Assembly: GCA_030268105.1 (NCBI GenBank)
Contig: BSDZ01000031.1
Coordinates: forward strand, 620,001 to 684,000
DNA: 64,000 bases
Direction: 5' to 3'
DNA from: Volvox africanus
Taxonomy: Eukaryota; Chlorophyta; Chlorophyceae; Chlamydomonadales; Volvocaceae
Below the pieces are notes generated by a model. It worked only from the letters and a program-made list of their open reading frames with translations, ran no database searches and was not told the DNA's origin. This document shows, one piece after another, positions 49,751 through 62,400 of the stretch. The translations under genes and the position numbers were made by a program. Every line of letters begins with the position of its first letter. Positions within the stretch are counted from its first letter, which is position 1.

Positions 49751-52700
49751 TCGGATCAGAACCAGAGTTCCTTTCGTCCCCTATGCCCGTGCCAGATGTA
49801 CTTCCAGTCAACCGCCGTACGAGTCCGGTTTCGGAGGGTGGCTGGCGAGCTACAGCAGAGGCAGGTTTACGGCTGCCAGCCCCCGTCGATGTCGTCCTCA
49901 TCATGGGGCCGCCTCCCGCAAGCAGCGACGGCAATCGCTCTTCATCGCTGTCAGCAGCGGCGCAGCCGCCGCTGCCGTTCTCTCCCTCCTCGTCGTCATC
50001 GTCGCCATACCGGTGGACGATTTCTTCGGCGCAGTTCAGACGGTCCGCGATGAAGACCTGAAGCAGCGGCAGTACCGGCAAGGTTGACCGCAACAAGGTT
50101 TACCGGGTACCAATAAAAAGTGTATTAAGAGGCAATACAAAAGCACTACAAATACACACCACAGCACTTTCTTACCCACCCAGGACCTCCCTTCTCTCCA
50201 CTGCCCAAACAAACAACGTAAAGACAAGCACAAACGCACACAAACACATCTACCCGCCGAGCCTCCTGAACTTCCCCATTTGGGTCCGTCCACCCGGCGT
50301 ACCGCCTCCGCCGAAAGGGTCATGATGGCATCGTGGTACTCCGTACCCGTGGACGCCTGAGGGCGGCACCGGGGAGGGGCCACCAAGGTGGAGGGAAAGA
50401 GATACAGCGGGGGAAAAGAACAAGGGACAGGGTGAAGAACAAGGGAAAAGGGAGAGGGGGTAGTGGTTGCTGAGAAAACCCGGGCAGCTGGTCGTACTAC
50501 CGGGACATGTAAATAAGGATGTTCGAAAATCAATTGACCATACAGGTTCTCGGGGGCTATCGGGGAAAGTAGGGGAAAGTGAAGACGGGTGCCCGTAACC
50601 CCTTCTTTTGGTACAGCTCACTGCAGAGGATCCACGATGCCCGAGGCACGGCAAACGTAAACCTTACCCCCCGGGCTCCGAAACCGCCCTGCTCCGAAAC
50701 CCCTACGCCTCGCCCGAGGTGGGGATATGGAGGTACTTACGGACATGATGACATCGAGAACCACCGCCGACACTGCATAAGGCCCATTTGAGGGGAACGC
50801 AGGGGTGGATGACGAAAGTTGCGGTCGTGATGCTCATGAGGTATCGGGTGAAGAAAAAAGGAGAATCTCGTTTTCTTATGTATATGTGTGTGTGTTGAAG
50901 CTTTGACGCCAGGCAGAACGGGAGAAGGTTGAACGAAAATGCGTGACTTAGATGAAAGCATGATCATACTTCACAAAGCCCATAAGACCCAACTACAAAC
51001 ACAGTGCAAGTGCGGTACACGGTAGGAGAGGGTGGGTGAGGTTTAGGGCGGGCGGGTTGCACCTTCGCGGATGAAGATCGGGTATTCCGACAAATGTTGG
51101 GTGATGATGTATATGTCAGGAGCCTCGGGGCCAGGACTTACACAGGTAAATGAAGGGGGGGATAACCCAAACCACGAACAGCTGCAGGTCGGCATTCTCG
51201 GGGGTGAAGCGAAGCAGGGTTTTCTGGCGGCGGGTTGTGTACGGCAATCCGGTGGTACCGGAGCGAGGGAGGTGAAGTATAAATTTAATTTAATTTTGTT
51301 AATTTAATAATGCACAGATCGAGACACAAGGGAGATACGGAAGGGCACGCTTTTAGTAATAGTAATGATCCTCCCCTACGACGGCGCCATCAAATACGGC
51401 TGATGCCCTGCTGCTGGTCCCTTCCCTTATGTTCGTACATTCAACTATTTCTAGTATTCCTCCTCGCGCCTTAGCGAGGACTCAAGACACAAACTTACAT
51501 ACGTGTAAAAACACATACATACATATATATACATGTATTCACATCTTATGCATATCAAACGGTGTTAGAAGTGCAATGAGTGAGAGTGAGATGCATCTTT
51601 AAATATATGCAGTACTATTTGCAATGGTCGGTACCTCGCTCGGCGCCTGCCACTAATGGAATAAACCCGCTATATAACAAACATCATAGAAGTGGCCCAT
51701 AATAAGGCCTATGTGGTCATTACATTATGTGTTCAACCTTCCTCCTATATGGTAATATCCGGGTAGCCGAGCCACATGGTGGCTGGGTTGGGCGGTTCGC
51801 CTGCGGAACATACAACAGACCTGAACAAATGTGACGATGAGGACGATTGTGACGGCAATAGCAGCCAGCACCACCAAGGACACGTGCATCTCAATCCAGC
51901 GGAGCTCCAGACAGTTCGGACTCTGGTAGTAGCGCCGGAGCTGAAGTGCGTGGGGAGCGGAAGGAATGGGGTCAGGGGTAAGGGAGGAGAGGGGGGAGGG
52001 AAGAGGATGGGGAAAGGGAAGAGGGAAGGGGAGGAGAGGGGGAAGGGAAGGAGAGGGGGAGGAAAGGAGAGGGGGGAGAAAGGAGGTTGCATCTATCAGG
52101 GCTGTTGGATCTCATCATCAAATCACTTACACGCAAGTGGAGTGGACGTGTTTGCAGAGGGCAGGAAACAGAAACTGAGATCCAAACCCGGACGTACGGA
52201 ATGATCAAAAGGAGAAGAAGAGTATATATAGGAGAGAGAGAGTTATATATATGTATATATAAATATATATGTGTGTGTATGTATACACGATGCGACAGCC
52301 CTCAGCCCTCTTCGCTCCTTCCCCGTGCCCCCTTCCTCTTCGCTCCTTCCCCGTGCCCCCTTCCTCTTCGCTCCTTCCCCGTGCCCCCTTCCTCTTCGCT
52401 CCTTCCCCGTGCCCCCTTCCTCTTCGCTCCTTCCCCGTGCCCCCTTCCCTCTACCTCACCCGGGACCATAACAGCAGGTTTCTCGGGCTGTGGTTGTTTA
52501 GCCAGGGAAGGGACTGGGAGAGCGCCTCTTCCTTGCTGAGCAGCGTCTGAGTGGCGTGCATGCGGGGGGTGGGAAGGGGGTAAAAGTGAAACAAAATAGG
52601 AAAGGTCCAGCAAAAAAGAGTGCAAAGTATTTGGAAATGCAGTTGTCTGTGTTTCGGAGCCGATAGCGGGAATGTTTAAAACGCATTTTGATGGGGTGGA

Positions 52701-55700
52701 AATGGAATGACAGGATTCAGTTCAATACGTAACCCATGTGTAGCACAAAAGTAAACGAAATGCTAATTGGTTGGGGTCGGGAAGTTGGAGTTGGGAGTTC
52801 AGGTAAAAATCGGACCCATGGGACACAGGAGCCTCCTCACAGAGGAAAGAGGAGAGAGATGACATTGACCTTGACGTTCCCCAAAGACCCCCTACCCCCC
52901 CATTCGGCCGGGCGGGCACTGCTGCCGCCGGGTTGCTCACCTTGAAGATGCTGCTCATTTTCCTCAGCTTGTAAAGGTATGCCGCACAATCCGCAGCTGC
53001 ATGTGATGAAGCAACAAGGAACAATATCAAATGATTGCGCACTTTGAATACGTTCCTCTTAATACACAAGAAAAATGATAACATCAAAAACGGTTTCAGC
53101 AAATAAAATTAACAAATTTATAGTTTAAAGACTAGAATCGAGGAGGGGAGATGCCATCATTCCATTATGCAGTACTGCTGAGTTGTGCTCGAAATGATAC
53201 GGACAAGGCGCCATCCGTACACGCTGTACATATGCGCCTTTGCTCCTCCCCCCTCCCCATGCAACCCAAACCCCACTCTCACATTCCGAGTAAGCAAACC
53301 AGATGTTGTAGACGAGGGCATACACCTCAAAGGGTGCCAGCACCTTTCCCAGAAACTCCCTCGGCACCAGGTTTTTTACCAGGAACAGCCGTACCAACCG
53401 CCGAAACGTCTCCAACGACAAACTGAAGATGAGGGGCATGAGGGCGTTCAGCCGCCGGTACGAGGATCTGGTGCATTGGGGTAGATGTGGCAGATGCGAA
53501 AGGGGATGCAATTTATTCAGTTAGTACGGAATTCGCTTGGTTCTTCGATTCTCTCCGTATGCCATGTTGTCGTACTACTTATTTGCTTACAAAATACAAC
53601 CACCAACGAACGACCACGACTATGCTCTCAACATTCACATATAAAACATACACATAAACACAATTCTCCTCCCCCCCTGACACACACAAATACCCCCCTG
53701 CCCCCCCGTCTCCCCTCCTACTTGGCCATGCTGAGTTCCACCTTCGTCTTAATGTTGTCCATCACCTGTCGTACTGTGAGTCCTTGATATCCCTCAAACT
53801 CTGACGCGACATCCCCCAGCATGAAGATAGCCTTGCATTGCTCCTATATATGTGAAAGGTGGGCGGGAAGGGGCAGACAGGAACGTATGTAGCGAAGTTA
53901 AAACAAAGCGGGTAAAACCAAAGAGGGTGAACGGGTTGAATTAAAAGCAACCAAAGAATATGTTGTACGTAGTGCCGTACATACCGTACTGTATACCGTA
54001 CCTTCAGGCTCATAAAGTCTCGACAGCTCAGCTTCAGTGCCGCGGATGACGTCAGGAACTGCGCGCGAGAGTTTGAGGGGAATGGGGTTCTAAAGAGGTG
54101 AGGTGAGGCGAATGACACCGTAGGGCGGGGTATGAGCTGGATAGGGCCCAGCAGACACACGCGCAAACACTGGCGAAGGGGGAACCGATAATCATATGAA
54201 ACATAGGTGTTCCAAGTATCGATCTGAATCTGGATCTAAATCTGGATCTGTGTAACTAACACACGATCAAGTAATAAGGGCAAAGTAAACGATAACAATG
54301 AACCCGACTCAATATTGTTCCCATGCATGTGATCGTGTCCGTCCTAAGCCCAAATGGCTATGCGCATCTATGTGGCTGTACATCATGACCGTACATTGCC
54401 GTACCTGAAGTACGGCAAACGGCAGGATGGACGAGAACAAGCTGACTTGATCCGGCATGGGGTTGGCGTGCATGAAGTGAACGATAGACTTCGCGGAGAA
54501 GGCCGCGCGGATTCCGTGAGCGGCGACGAAGGCGACCTGGTTGAGGGCGAGAAGGGGGCGAGGCGGGGGAAGGGTTGAGGTTTTGAGGGCTATAGGGGCA
54601 TCCCTTCCATGAAACCTAAACTGCGGTAGGCCCCGGAAGTACCGACCCCCAAGGGTATCAAGGTCACCAACCGCCCCGCTCAGAAACCCACCAGCGGCAC
54701 ATAGGTCGCGATGAATTGAATCATGGTCAGCACCACCAGCGTGCCGTGTAGGGGCAGGCGGGAAGAGATCCAGGGGCCCAGCTGGTTCTGGAGCTTTGTC
54801 AGCTGGTGCAGGTAAACCAGGAACAGTGTTCCGTTTTTGCGCGTGCACCTTTTATGCGGGATAAAGGGGCGGAGGGGAGGGAGGATGCAGGAGGGAGGGA
54901 GGGGAGGGAGGAGGCCACACCCAGTGGCCGGGAGGCAAGGAAGGGTGTGATGGGCAGAAGCGAGCATGGAAAGGCGGTAGGTGGGGGAGGTCGATGGAAG
55001 GGAGCGCCGCCCCACGGCCGGCCCGCATGCGGGTGATACCCGTATTGGGTATCGCCACTCGAAGGAGACGAACAGTTTAGACGAAAATATGCAATGCTTG
55101 TTTTTCTGTACAGCGGGTGATTTTCCTATTCCAAAGCAGTATCAGTATGTAATTGGACATTCGTCATGCTCTGTCCCTTCGAAACTTCACTGCAAGCTCC
55201 TTTCCTTTTTCCCCTTTTCGGGTGTCCCTTTTGCATTTCTGTCTCTCAGCAGCTGTGCTTTCCACCATAGACTCACCACAGCATGCGGAAGGGCAGCCAC
55301 AGTGGCAGCGCGTTGAAGGCGGCGTAGGTCTTCAAAAAAACCATCATACTGAATTTTCGCTCCAAGCGATCAGCTGTCCTCGTGAATAAGTGTGTGATTG
55401 GGGGCGATATGCGTGTGTTTGGGAGGGGTGCGGTGATTGTGGAAGGAATGTATACCGGGATTTGAACCAAAATCGATTGAGCCTCTTCTAATAAATGGTC
55501 AAGGTTGAAAAGTAGTGTTTGTAGTAATGAGAGCCGCAAAGGCCTTCTTTACTGCCTTTCTACAAAGTTTTCGTCCATTATTGGGGCACCCTTCACCCCA
55601 ACATGCCACCAACACGCCACTTACACGCACGGGTATGCCATGTCCCCCAATCACCGCGTTAGGTTCCCCCCTCGTTGGGTCAATCGATTTCACGCACCAG

Positions 55701-57226
55701 AGTACATGAGCAGCTGCCGGAACAGAGTCGTGGTCATAACACTGCAATTACGACTCAACAGAATCCACAAGTCCGTGTCCTGAACCGCAGTAGGGTAAGA
55801 AAGTCCGGACTGGTTGTGAGAATGCAGTAGGGCCCCCTTGTAGGTTCTACCCTCGCTCCTTAACCGTTACAGCGGGAAATATTTGGCAGGAAAATATTTG
55901 GTAGGAAAAAAATATTTGGTAGGAAAACATTTTTGTATAAATGTGTGTTTGCGTTTGGATTGGATTTGGGTTTGAGAGTCAAGAAAATTGTAAGAAAGTA
56001 AAGGAAAATGTCTCTTGAAGGAAACTGGTATGACTGTATGTTTCATAAGCGGTTGGAACTTCGTATGTGCCGGAAACGTGGTGTACGTGTACGTGTGCAT
56101 TCTAGTAGCCGCCCCCCCTGCATTCCTTCTTTAGTATCGTCCACCCACCGCCAGCAGATCTGCGAAGCACTTTCGTACGGCTTCCATGGTCAAGAACCGC
56201 GTGCTGCCGTAGTGGTGGAGTTCCTTTATGCTGACTTCCCCAAAGATTGACTCCAACTTCCCCGTCGTGGCGGACTCAAGTTGCTGCAGCTGAGACTGTG
56301 AGGGCCTGTGCTTAGGCGCGGGGGCGATTGTTGACGCATCCTCGACTTCGGAGCGGCTACTGGTCCATTTGCCGGAGTCGGTCTTTAGGCCCGGTGGTGG
56401 CGGTGGTGGTGATGGAATTACGGGTGGCGGTGGAGGCGGGGGTCGGATGCTTTTGTCTGTTGCGGAAATGCCATCGGTGTCTGTGCTGGAATGGCGCAAG
56501 GCGGCGGTCAGCACTGCCTCGAAAACGATGGAGCCTTTTGGTCGTTTGTGATCCTGTGTACCCAGCAGGCTGTCCACAAAGTCGGCCACCTCGAGAGCGG
56601 AGACCTGTTGATTAGGGTCAATAGATTGAACAGGCCGAGGTCAGAGGAGGTGAAAGGCATGAGGGAATGGAAGACGAACGGAGCAAGGTGCGCGATTATT
56701 TGGAAAGAAAGCGATATAGTTATTCAGCAGAGGTCCTACACTAGGGACCGACGCGGTCAGAGATAGTCATGGCGCAAACGGCAAGCGACGCAGGAGCAAC
56801 TTCACCATAACCTCCGCCTGCCAGCACCAAATGATGTCGATGTTCAGACATAATAGTAGGATTAATGAATGACATATGATTATTGAAAGGAAATGCGCCA
56901 TATCGTTTTCCTGTGTGTAAATCGGCAAGCCCCGGAGACATGCGAACCTTGCCATTTCCGTCCGTGTCCAGAAAATCCAAAAGAAGCTCGAACTCCGAAC
57001 GTTGAGACCATTCCACGCTTTTTCCATCCATTGTTGCGCCCACCAAATCGCCTCCTGCTGTTCCACTCCTCAAACACGCCTTTCCTCTCAAAGTCGATGG
57101 TTTGGACAAATCATAATTATCTGACATTGATGATGGGTGAACTTTCTGCGGCATGACGCGAATGAGCTTCACAGCGGGCTCGGACTGCGTTGCTCGTCCT
57201 TCGTCAGGAATGTTTCCTGGTTTCAA
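48833..57226 (-). CDS. EF-hand multi-pass membrane protein, family not recognised
   Basis: At least 17 exons join in phase. Minus-strand order: 56948 up to 57226 (5' limit uncertain), 56149-56604, 55698-55779, 55277-55373, 54692-54848, 54405-54536, 54002-54058, 53722-53843, 53283-53467, 52941-52996, 52460-52546, 51821-51940, 51063-51123, 50741-50772, about 50303-50356, 49554-50057, 48833-48988. Intron 1 splits an ideal EF-hand loop, DTDGNGKVSALE, followed by VADFVDSLLG. A proline-rich linker follows, then roughly six or seven hydrophobic segments, for example LVVLTMIQFIATYVPLVAFV, LVVLAAIAVTIVLIVTFV and the C-terminal TLVGAGISAFLAIVV. A Gly/Ser/Asp-rich insert is in the penultimate exon. I infer a calcium-responsive channel, transporter or sensor, but no family was identified. 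The donor at 49554 and the exons near 50303 and 51063 are the weakest. True N-terminal exons may lie further upstream. Confidence 0.75.
49205..49287. repeat. TACA and TA microsatellite
   Basis: (CATA)n followed by TATATG and TATATA tracts in the last intron of the membrane-protein gene. Confidence 0.9.
49287..49377. repeat. Perfect 20-bp inverted repeat with a 51-base spacer
   Basis: The left arm 49287-49306 (TGTTACGATGCACCAGCAGC) is the exact reverse complement of the right arm 49358-49377. It lies in the last intron of the membrane-protein gene next to a TA-rich tract. It could be a tiny MITE (ends TG...CA) or a hairpin. Confidence 0.9.
52308..52447. repeat. 28-bp minisatellite, five units
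   Basis: Five exact-length 28-bp units beginning CTCTTCGCTCCTTCCCCGTG, in an intron of the membrane-protein gene. Long open frames over it are artefacts. Confidence 0.95.
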
Positions 57227-59481
57227 ATGGTTCCTTTGCGCTGAAATTTTGCCAATCTTGAGTTAAGGTAGTGATGTCTAGTCCCCGAAGCTAAATGGCA
57301 CCCCTTCGAACTACGGTACGGTAGCGGAAACCTGTGAATCTTTGATAGCTAGGCGAGGCGATATGAAGAGGATTCTCAAATGACAAGTACTACACATGTG
57401 TTCTGTGTATATGAAGTTAATCCACCAAACGTAGATTTCTCTAAACGCACATCGGATCTTAACCACCATACGGCAGAGTGAACAACTAGTCGACGACCCA
57501 ACAACGGCAAAGGGGTAAGAGGATAAGGCTCTAAGGCGTGTGGCCACGTTAAAGAAAATGAAGCCCCCATACGGTATTTGTGCTCCTTTAAAAGTCCCCC
57601 TGTAGATGCTCAAATCTATTAATCACGGACTGTCTTGTCGGAGCTTATTGTCTTTTGAATTTCTTGTCGCAGTATGTCCCACCGAGTTTCACCACTGATT
57701 ACCTGCATCCGTCGGCAAGCTGCAAGCCCCAACCATCGCGTATGACAGCATTCTGGCGTTTTAATATCGCATCACGGCAATCATGTGGAGTTAATTGCCC
57801 TGCATAACGTTTTTCTGTACGTTTTTCTTAATACCCCACGCTGTCTGCTAGCTCAGCTTTTAGCCATTTTATTATTGCATGATGGTTGAGGGCGCTACAA
57901 CTGCCACATTACTTAGCCGTGCGTTCAACTGTACGCAGCACCTTGAAAACGACGTCCGCAATCGCATCAAACTGCTTAAAACTGATCCGGAAAAAGGATA
58001 TGGCCATAATCTCCACCATTCCTCTTCGTAAGTTTTGAGATTGAACTCCAACACCTTGCCATCCTGCAGCCCAAGAGGACCGAGAGAAGCAACGAGGCAT
58101 GCAAGCAAGCGGTATGTATGTGTACTTGACCCTATTGGGAGAACTAGGACTCTCTACAAGGATCAGAAATTGCGGCATAGCGGTGGCAACAGTGGTGAGG
58201 GTAGCTGGTCTATAGTCTTGTTCTGTTGTGCTTCAAGGGGGATAATTGTAGTAACCTGGGGTGTCTGCGGGTTGCACGTATCTGGATGGACTGCGTATGA
58301 AGATTTTCCGATGAGACCTTTGCTGCATGTTGGCGCATATAGCAGAGATACTATCAGTGCGTGCTGTATGGATAGCGTGTCAGTCTGTCGGTCTGTCTTC
58401 CTGGTTGTATATACGTACATGTGCGCCTGCGTCTGTGTAGTTGATTAAAAGTCTGGAGAAGTGCACTTCATGTTTTTGTGCACAAGTGTATGCTTGTGTT
58501 TTCCCGTCTTCCTGTACGTTCCTGTACCAGATGGTGTAGATGTCACCTGAGGATGAGGGTGAGCATTCGGATGAAGATGGGTTGCCGGGTGGTGTTGGTG
58601 ATGGTTTAAGATGAAGATGATGGTTTAAGATGATGTTGGTGAGGGTTTAAGACAAGAAGTAAGGTCACCTTCCACCCTTGTCATACACCCTGCACCCTGC
58701 TGTGTCCAACGTAATTGGCTGCGTAAGGAAATGATGATTAAAATGTGATTGGTATCACTTTGATGCGTGCCTTTTGATTGGTCGGTCAACTATTTAGCTA
58801 CTCGGCCAATTGATGGGCATGCGTACGTATGTCCTCAACCTACTCGATATTTTGTTTGAGCCTGTGACATCCCCTCCTGTGCAACCCAAGCAATATACAG
58901 GAGACGTCAGCGGGTTTGGCGTGCGGGCCCTGTGCTGCGCATCCAGGTAAACGCCCTGTCCAATGCCTTGTGTGCCGCTGAGAGAAGATAACGCGAACTG
59001 AAAGCCCATAGCTTTCTGTGCCCAAATGCAATTCTGGTGCCGACCGCGTCGCGCCCGCAGTTTCCTTCCCTAACGGTCTTGACCTGAACATCATGGCGCG
59101 TCTGCAGCGCGCCTCGTCAACGCTTACGGCGTTTCCAAACGTGAACAGCCTTAAGTTTACATCATGCCGACCCTTAATCTGTGCTTACAAAACAAATATG
59201 ATGTGAAATATATTCTATAATGTATGCATTTGACATCACATTAAAGGATTGTTGCATGGTCTTGACAGCTCCGAGACCATGCGCGCGAAATTGCGGGGCA
59301 TACGTAACTTAACTTCAGTCTAGGCACTCTTTCTTTTACGGTTGTAAACTTAATTACAGTTGTTAACGAGAAGGCTTCCGCAAGCATCCTTGCAAGTGTC
59401 AAGAGTCTAATTTACCGTTACATTTACGCTGTTTTGTTCTTGCATTTCTCACCAAGTTGTTGTTGGTAAGGTGTTTATAAT
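57227..59481. other. Divergent spacer between the membrane-protein and polymerase genes
   Basis: Holds the promoters of two divergent genes. A minus-strand stretch at about 57910-58016 could be an upstream exon of the membrane-protein gene: it opens with ATG and encodes an amphipathic helix containing FDAIADVVFKVLRTVE, with possible donors nearby. I could not join it uniquely to the EF-hand exon. The rest shows no recognised domain. Confidence 0.4.
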
Positions 59482-62400
59482 ATGGATCGTAGCAGACGCC
59501 AGCTTCCGCAAGGCAGCGCAGCTGCAAAGGCTATGAGTGCTCTTGAGCAGCTGCGGGCAGCTCGTGAAGGCTCGGGCAAGCGTGCATTGACGTTTGAGGT
59601 AAAAGAGGAGGACGCTGTCTATGACGTCGTTGACGAACAGCAATACGCGGACATCGTCAAGAAGCGGAGGGATGCCGGGGCATTTGTCATTGATGATGAT
59701 GGAACAGGAGGTTACGCAGATATTGGAGAGGACGACTTTTGGAATGAACGGTAAATTGACAGCCTGGGTTCATGTTTGTCATTCGAAATAACGACAGCTA
59801 TTGTTTGTCCGCTACGATTTCTGGTACATTTCATTAGGAATCGCCGCAATACATTCGCCATCATTATCCTTTCCAGTTCTGTGGCTACGCTAGTGTGCGG
59901 ATTGTCCCTATCGTTGATGTTTGAAATTCCATTCACAATGTCACGCCAACCCGTCCTTAAAGACAAGACCCAAGTCATCGTCCTGGCACGTTAAGCAACA
60001 CATCTGGGCATGGCGCAGGCCCGACGGGGAGGATGGCGAAGAGGAGACCGACGAGCAAGGCTCCGATGGCAAGCATGCCAACAAAAAGCGGAAAAAAGGT
60101 AAGGTGTCATCATGTGCTCAAGCAGTGTTGTCTTCTCCCCACAGGAGCGAAGGTTTAGTAATTCGAGAGATCAATCCCTCCCTCCCACAGAAACCGACCA
60201 TCTCGTCGCCGCCCCGCCCGCTGCCAGTTGGAACCATCCCTCCCTTTTCCTTCAAATGCCATCACAAGCTTCATTCGCCGATACCTTGAATCGAATCCTT
60301 CTGAACTTTCTTAGCCTTACTATGTGCTTCCGGCCACAATCTTGAGGGTCCTCTTAGGCACCTGCTGCCACGCACTCCCACCCAAAATGTGGAGAATTTG
60401 AAGTTGTGGTGTCATGGTACCCTTAACCCACCGTCGAGCATTATATCCAGGCATAAATAGCTTAGGGTTTTAGGGTTTCATGCAAATCGCACTTTGTGTT
60501 AATCCCATCCGAACTCACGCTCGTTCAATTTCCAATAAGTGACCCTAATCCAAGGACGGATGATTGGCCTCTATCGCCACCCGCCTCCGCAGAGCCTTGC
60601 ACAGCTCACTCGAAGCGTAAGCACGGCGGTGGCGAGGACGGCGTGAGCAAGCCCGAGGGAGGGAATATTACGGCCATGTTCCGCAAGGCGAGGTGAGGAA
60701 CAGAGTAAGGGGAACGGAGAGGGAAGGACCAGGGGAGAACGAGAGGGAAATGTTTGCTCGGTTGCGATTTGTTTCATTGCGGTGTGAGGAGACAGGCATG
60801 GTGACCACCCACACTCACAGCGCTTTGTTTTCTGGAAAAGGGGGTTGGGAGGTTGACGCGCATGACAGCACCAGCAATCAGCTTTCAGTTTTCGTGTTTC
60901 CCACTTTAGTGAACCCAACAATTTTTTCGCGGTACCGTTTCGCCGTCATCAGCATCAAAATTTTTTTTGTAAAAAACTTTATTATACATTCTATTGCCTT
61001 ATATCCGGTTTCTACTCGCGGTGGCCTCAGCGGCTACCTGGTTAACGTTCCAACATTTTTCATCTTCCCTACCTTGAGGACGGAGCTACACGTCGTCCTA
61101 CACCATCGCGGTTACACCTGCTTTACAGCAGCGTCTACAGCGATACCGTATCTCGTGTATTCGTCTTCTCCCCACTCACGCAACCCGCCCTCAATGTTGT
61201 GCCCCCTGACGCATGCCGTCTTGTTGCATCCTTTTTTGTTCCTCCCTCCACCTAATGTTTCCCAGGGCTGCCATCCCTGGACTTCAGCGCTCCTCCGCTC
61301 CGGCTGCGAAGCCCACGGACGCCTCCAGCGATGATCTGTTAGAATCTATCCTGGGCAATATTTCAGCTGCGCCGCCGAGTTTGTCGGGTGCAGCACTGCG
61401 CAATACTACCCCTGCCAAAGTCGCTATGGGCGCTTACGGCAGGTGGGGCGAAGGGGCTCCGCACGCTTTCGGCGGCTATAGCAGAGGAGGGAGGGAGGGC
61501 GAGTAGATAATGGTGGTGGTCGCACTGTTGTACGGGGCTTACCGATCAGCCAGTGGAGTACATACTTCCAAAGCGGGCTAAGTAGGGAGGGAACGAGCAA
61601 GTGAAGGGCGCAGACAGATACCATCAATACTTTCCCTTGCGTCTCGATGTTTGGGTCTGCACGTAGGCAAGTCAACAAGCGGAAGGGGGTGCGATTTCGG
61701 AGCCCATCTCTCGTACTGTAGGCAGGAAAAAACGTTCGCAATTCTAGGGTTGCGATCTACAACAAGTTGCTTCATTAACGAAACTCATCTGGGTCGGTTG
61801 TGATGTGCGCCCTGGGATCTGTACTTTCATACTGGCATCAGTGCGTACGGCGGCGCCGTCTCCGCCAGAGCGGGAGGACTGGGGGCCGTCGCTGCGCTGA
61901 CCTCGGGTGCCGTCGCCGCGGCAGCGGCGGCGGCGGTGGCACCCAGGGCACGTGTTGCGGCCGCGGCGGCAGCGACGACGCCGGTAGGTTTTAAGGATGA
62001 GCCGCACTATGCTGGTGAACAGGACGAGCCGATGCTGGAGGCTGCGGAGGCAACGGACCCTCCAGCAGGTCTGAGTGCGTGTGCGTGTGTGTTGCTTTTA
62101 ATGTTCAGGGCACTGGCAGGGTGAAGCAAAAAGGGGGGGAGAGGGAAAAATCGTACCCACTGGTCGTATGAGCACATAGGCGCTGGATGTTGTATCTCTC
62201 CTCCGTTTTGCTCATAAAGTGTCTGCACGTCTGACGAAAATAGATATGGTTATAATCCTGATTCCACTGGATGCCGGTGGTGGACACTGAACCACCTACC
62301 TACCAGGAAAGTCACTGATTTCGGAGCAGTCAACTAATCCCTAGGGGTGAACGGATGAGGGTGCCCCGAAATACAGGGAAAGGTAGGGACTGCCAGGTAG

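Noticed and set aside
58840..59206. Overlapping plus and minus frames just upstream of POLA1
   Set aside because: Neither matches a known protein, nor could either be spliced to a neighbouring gene.
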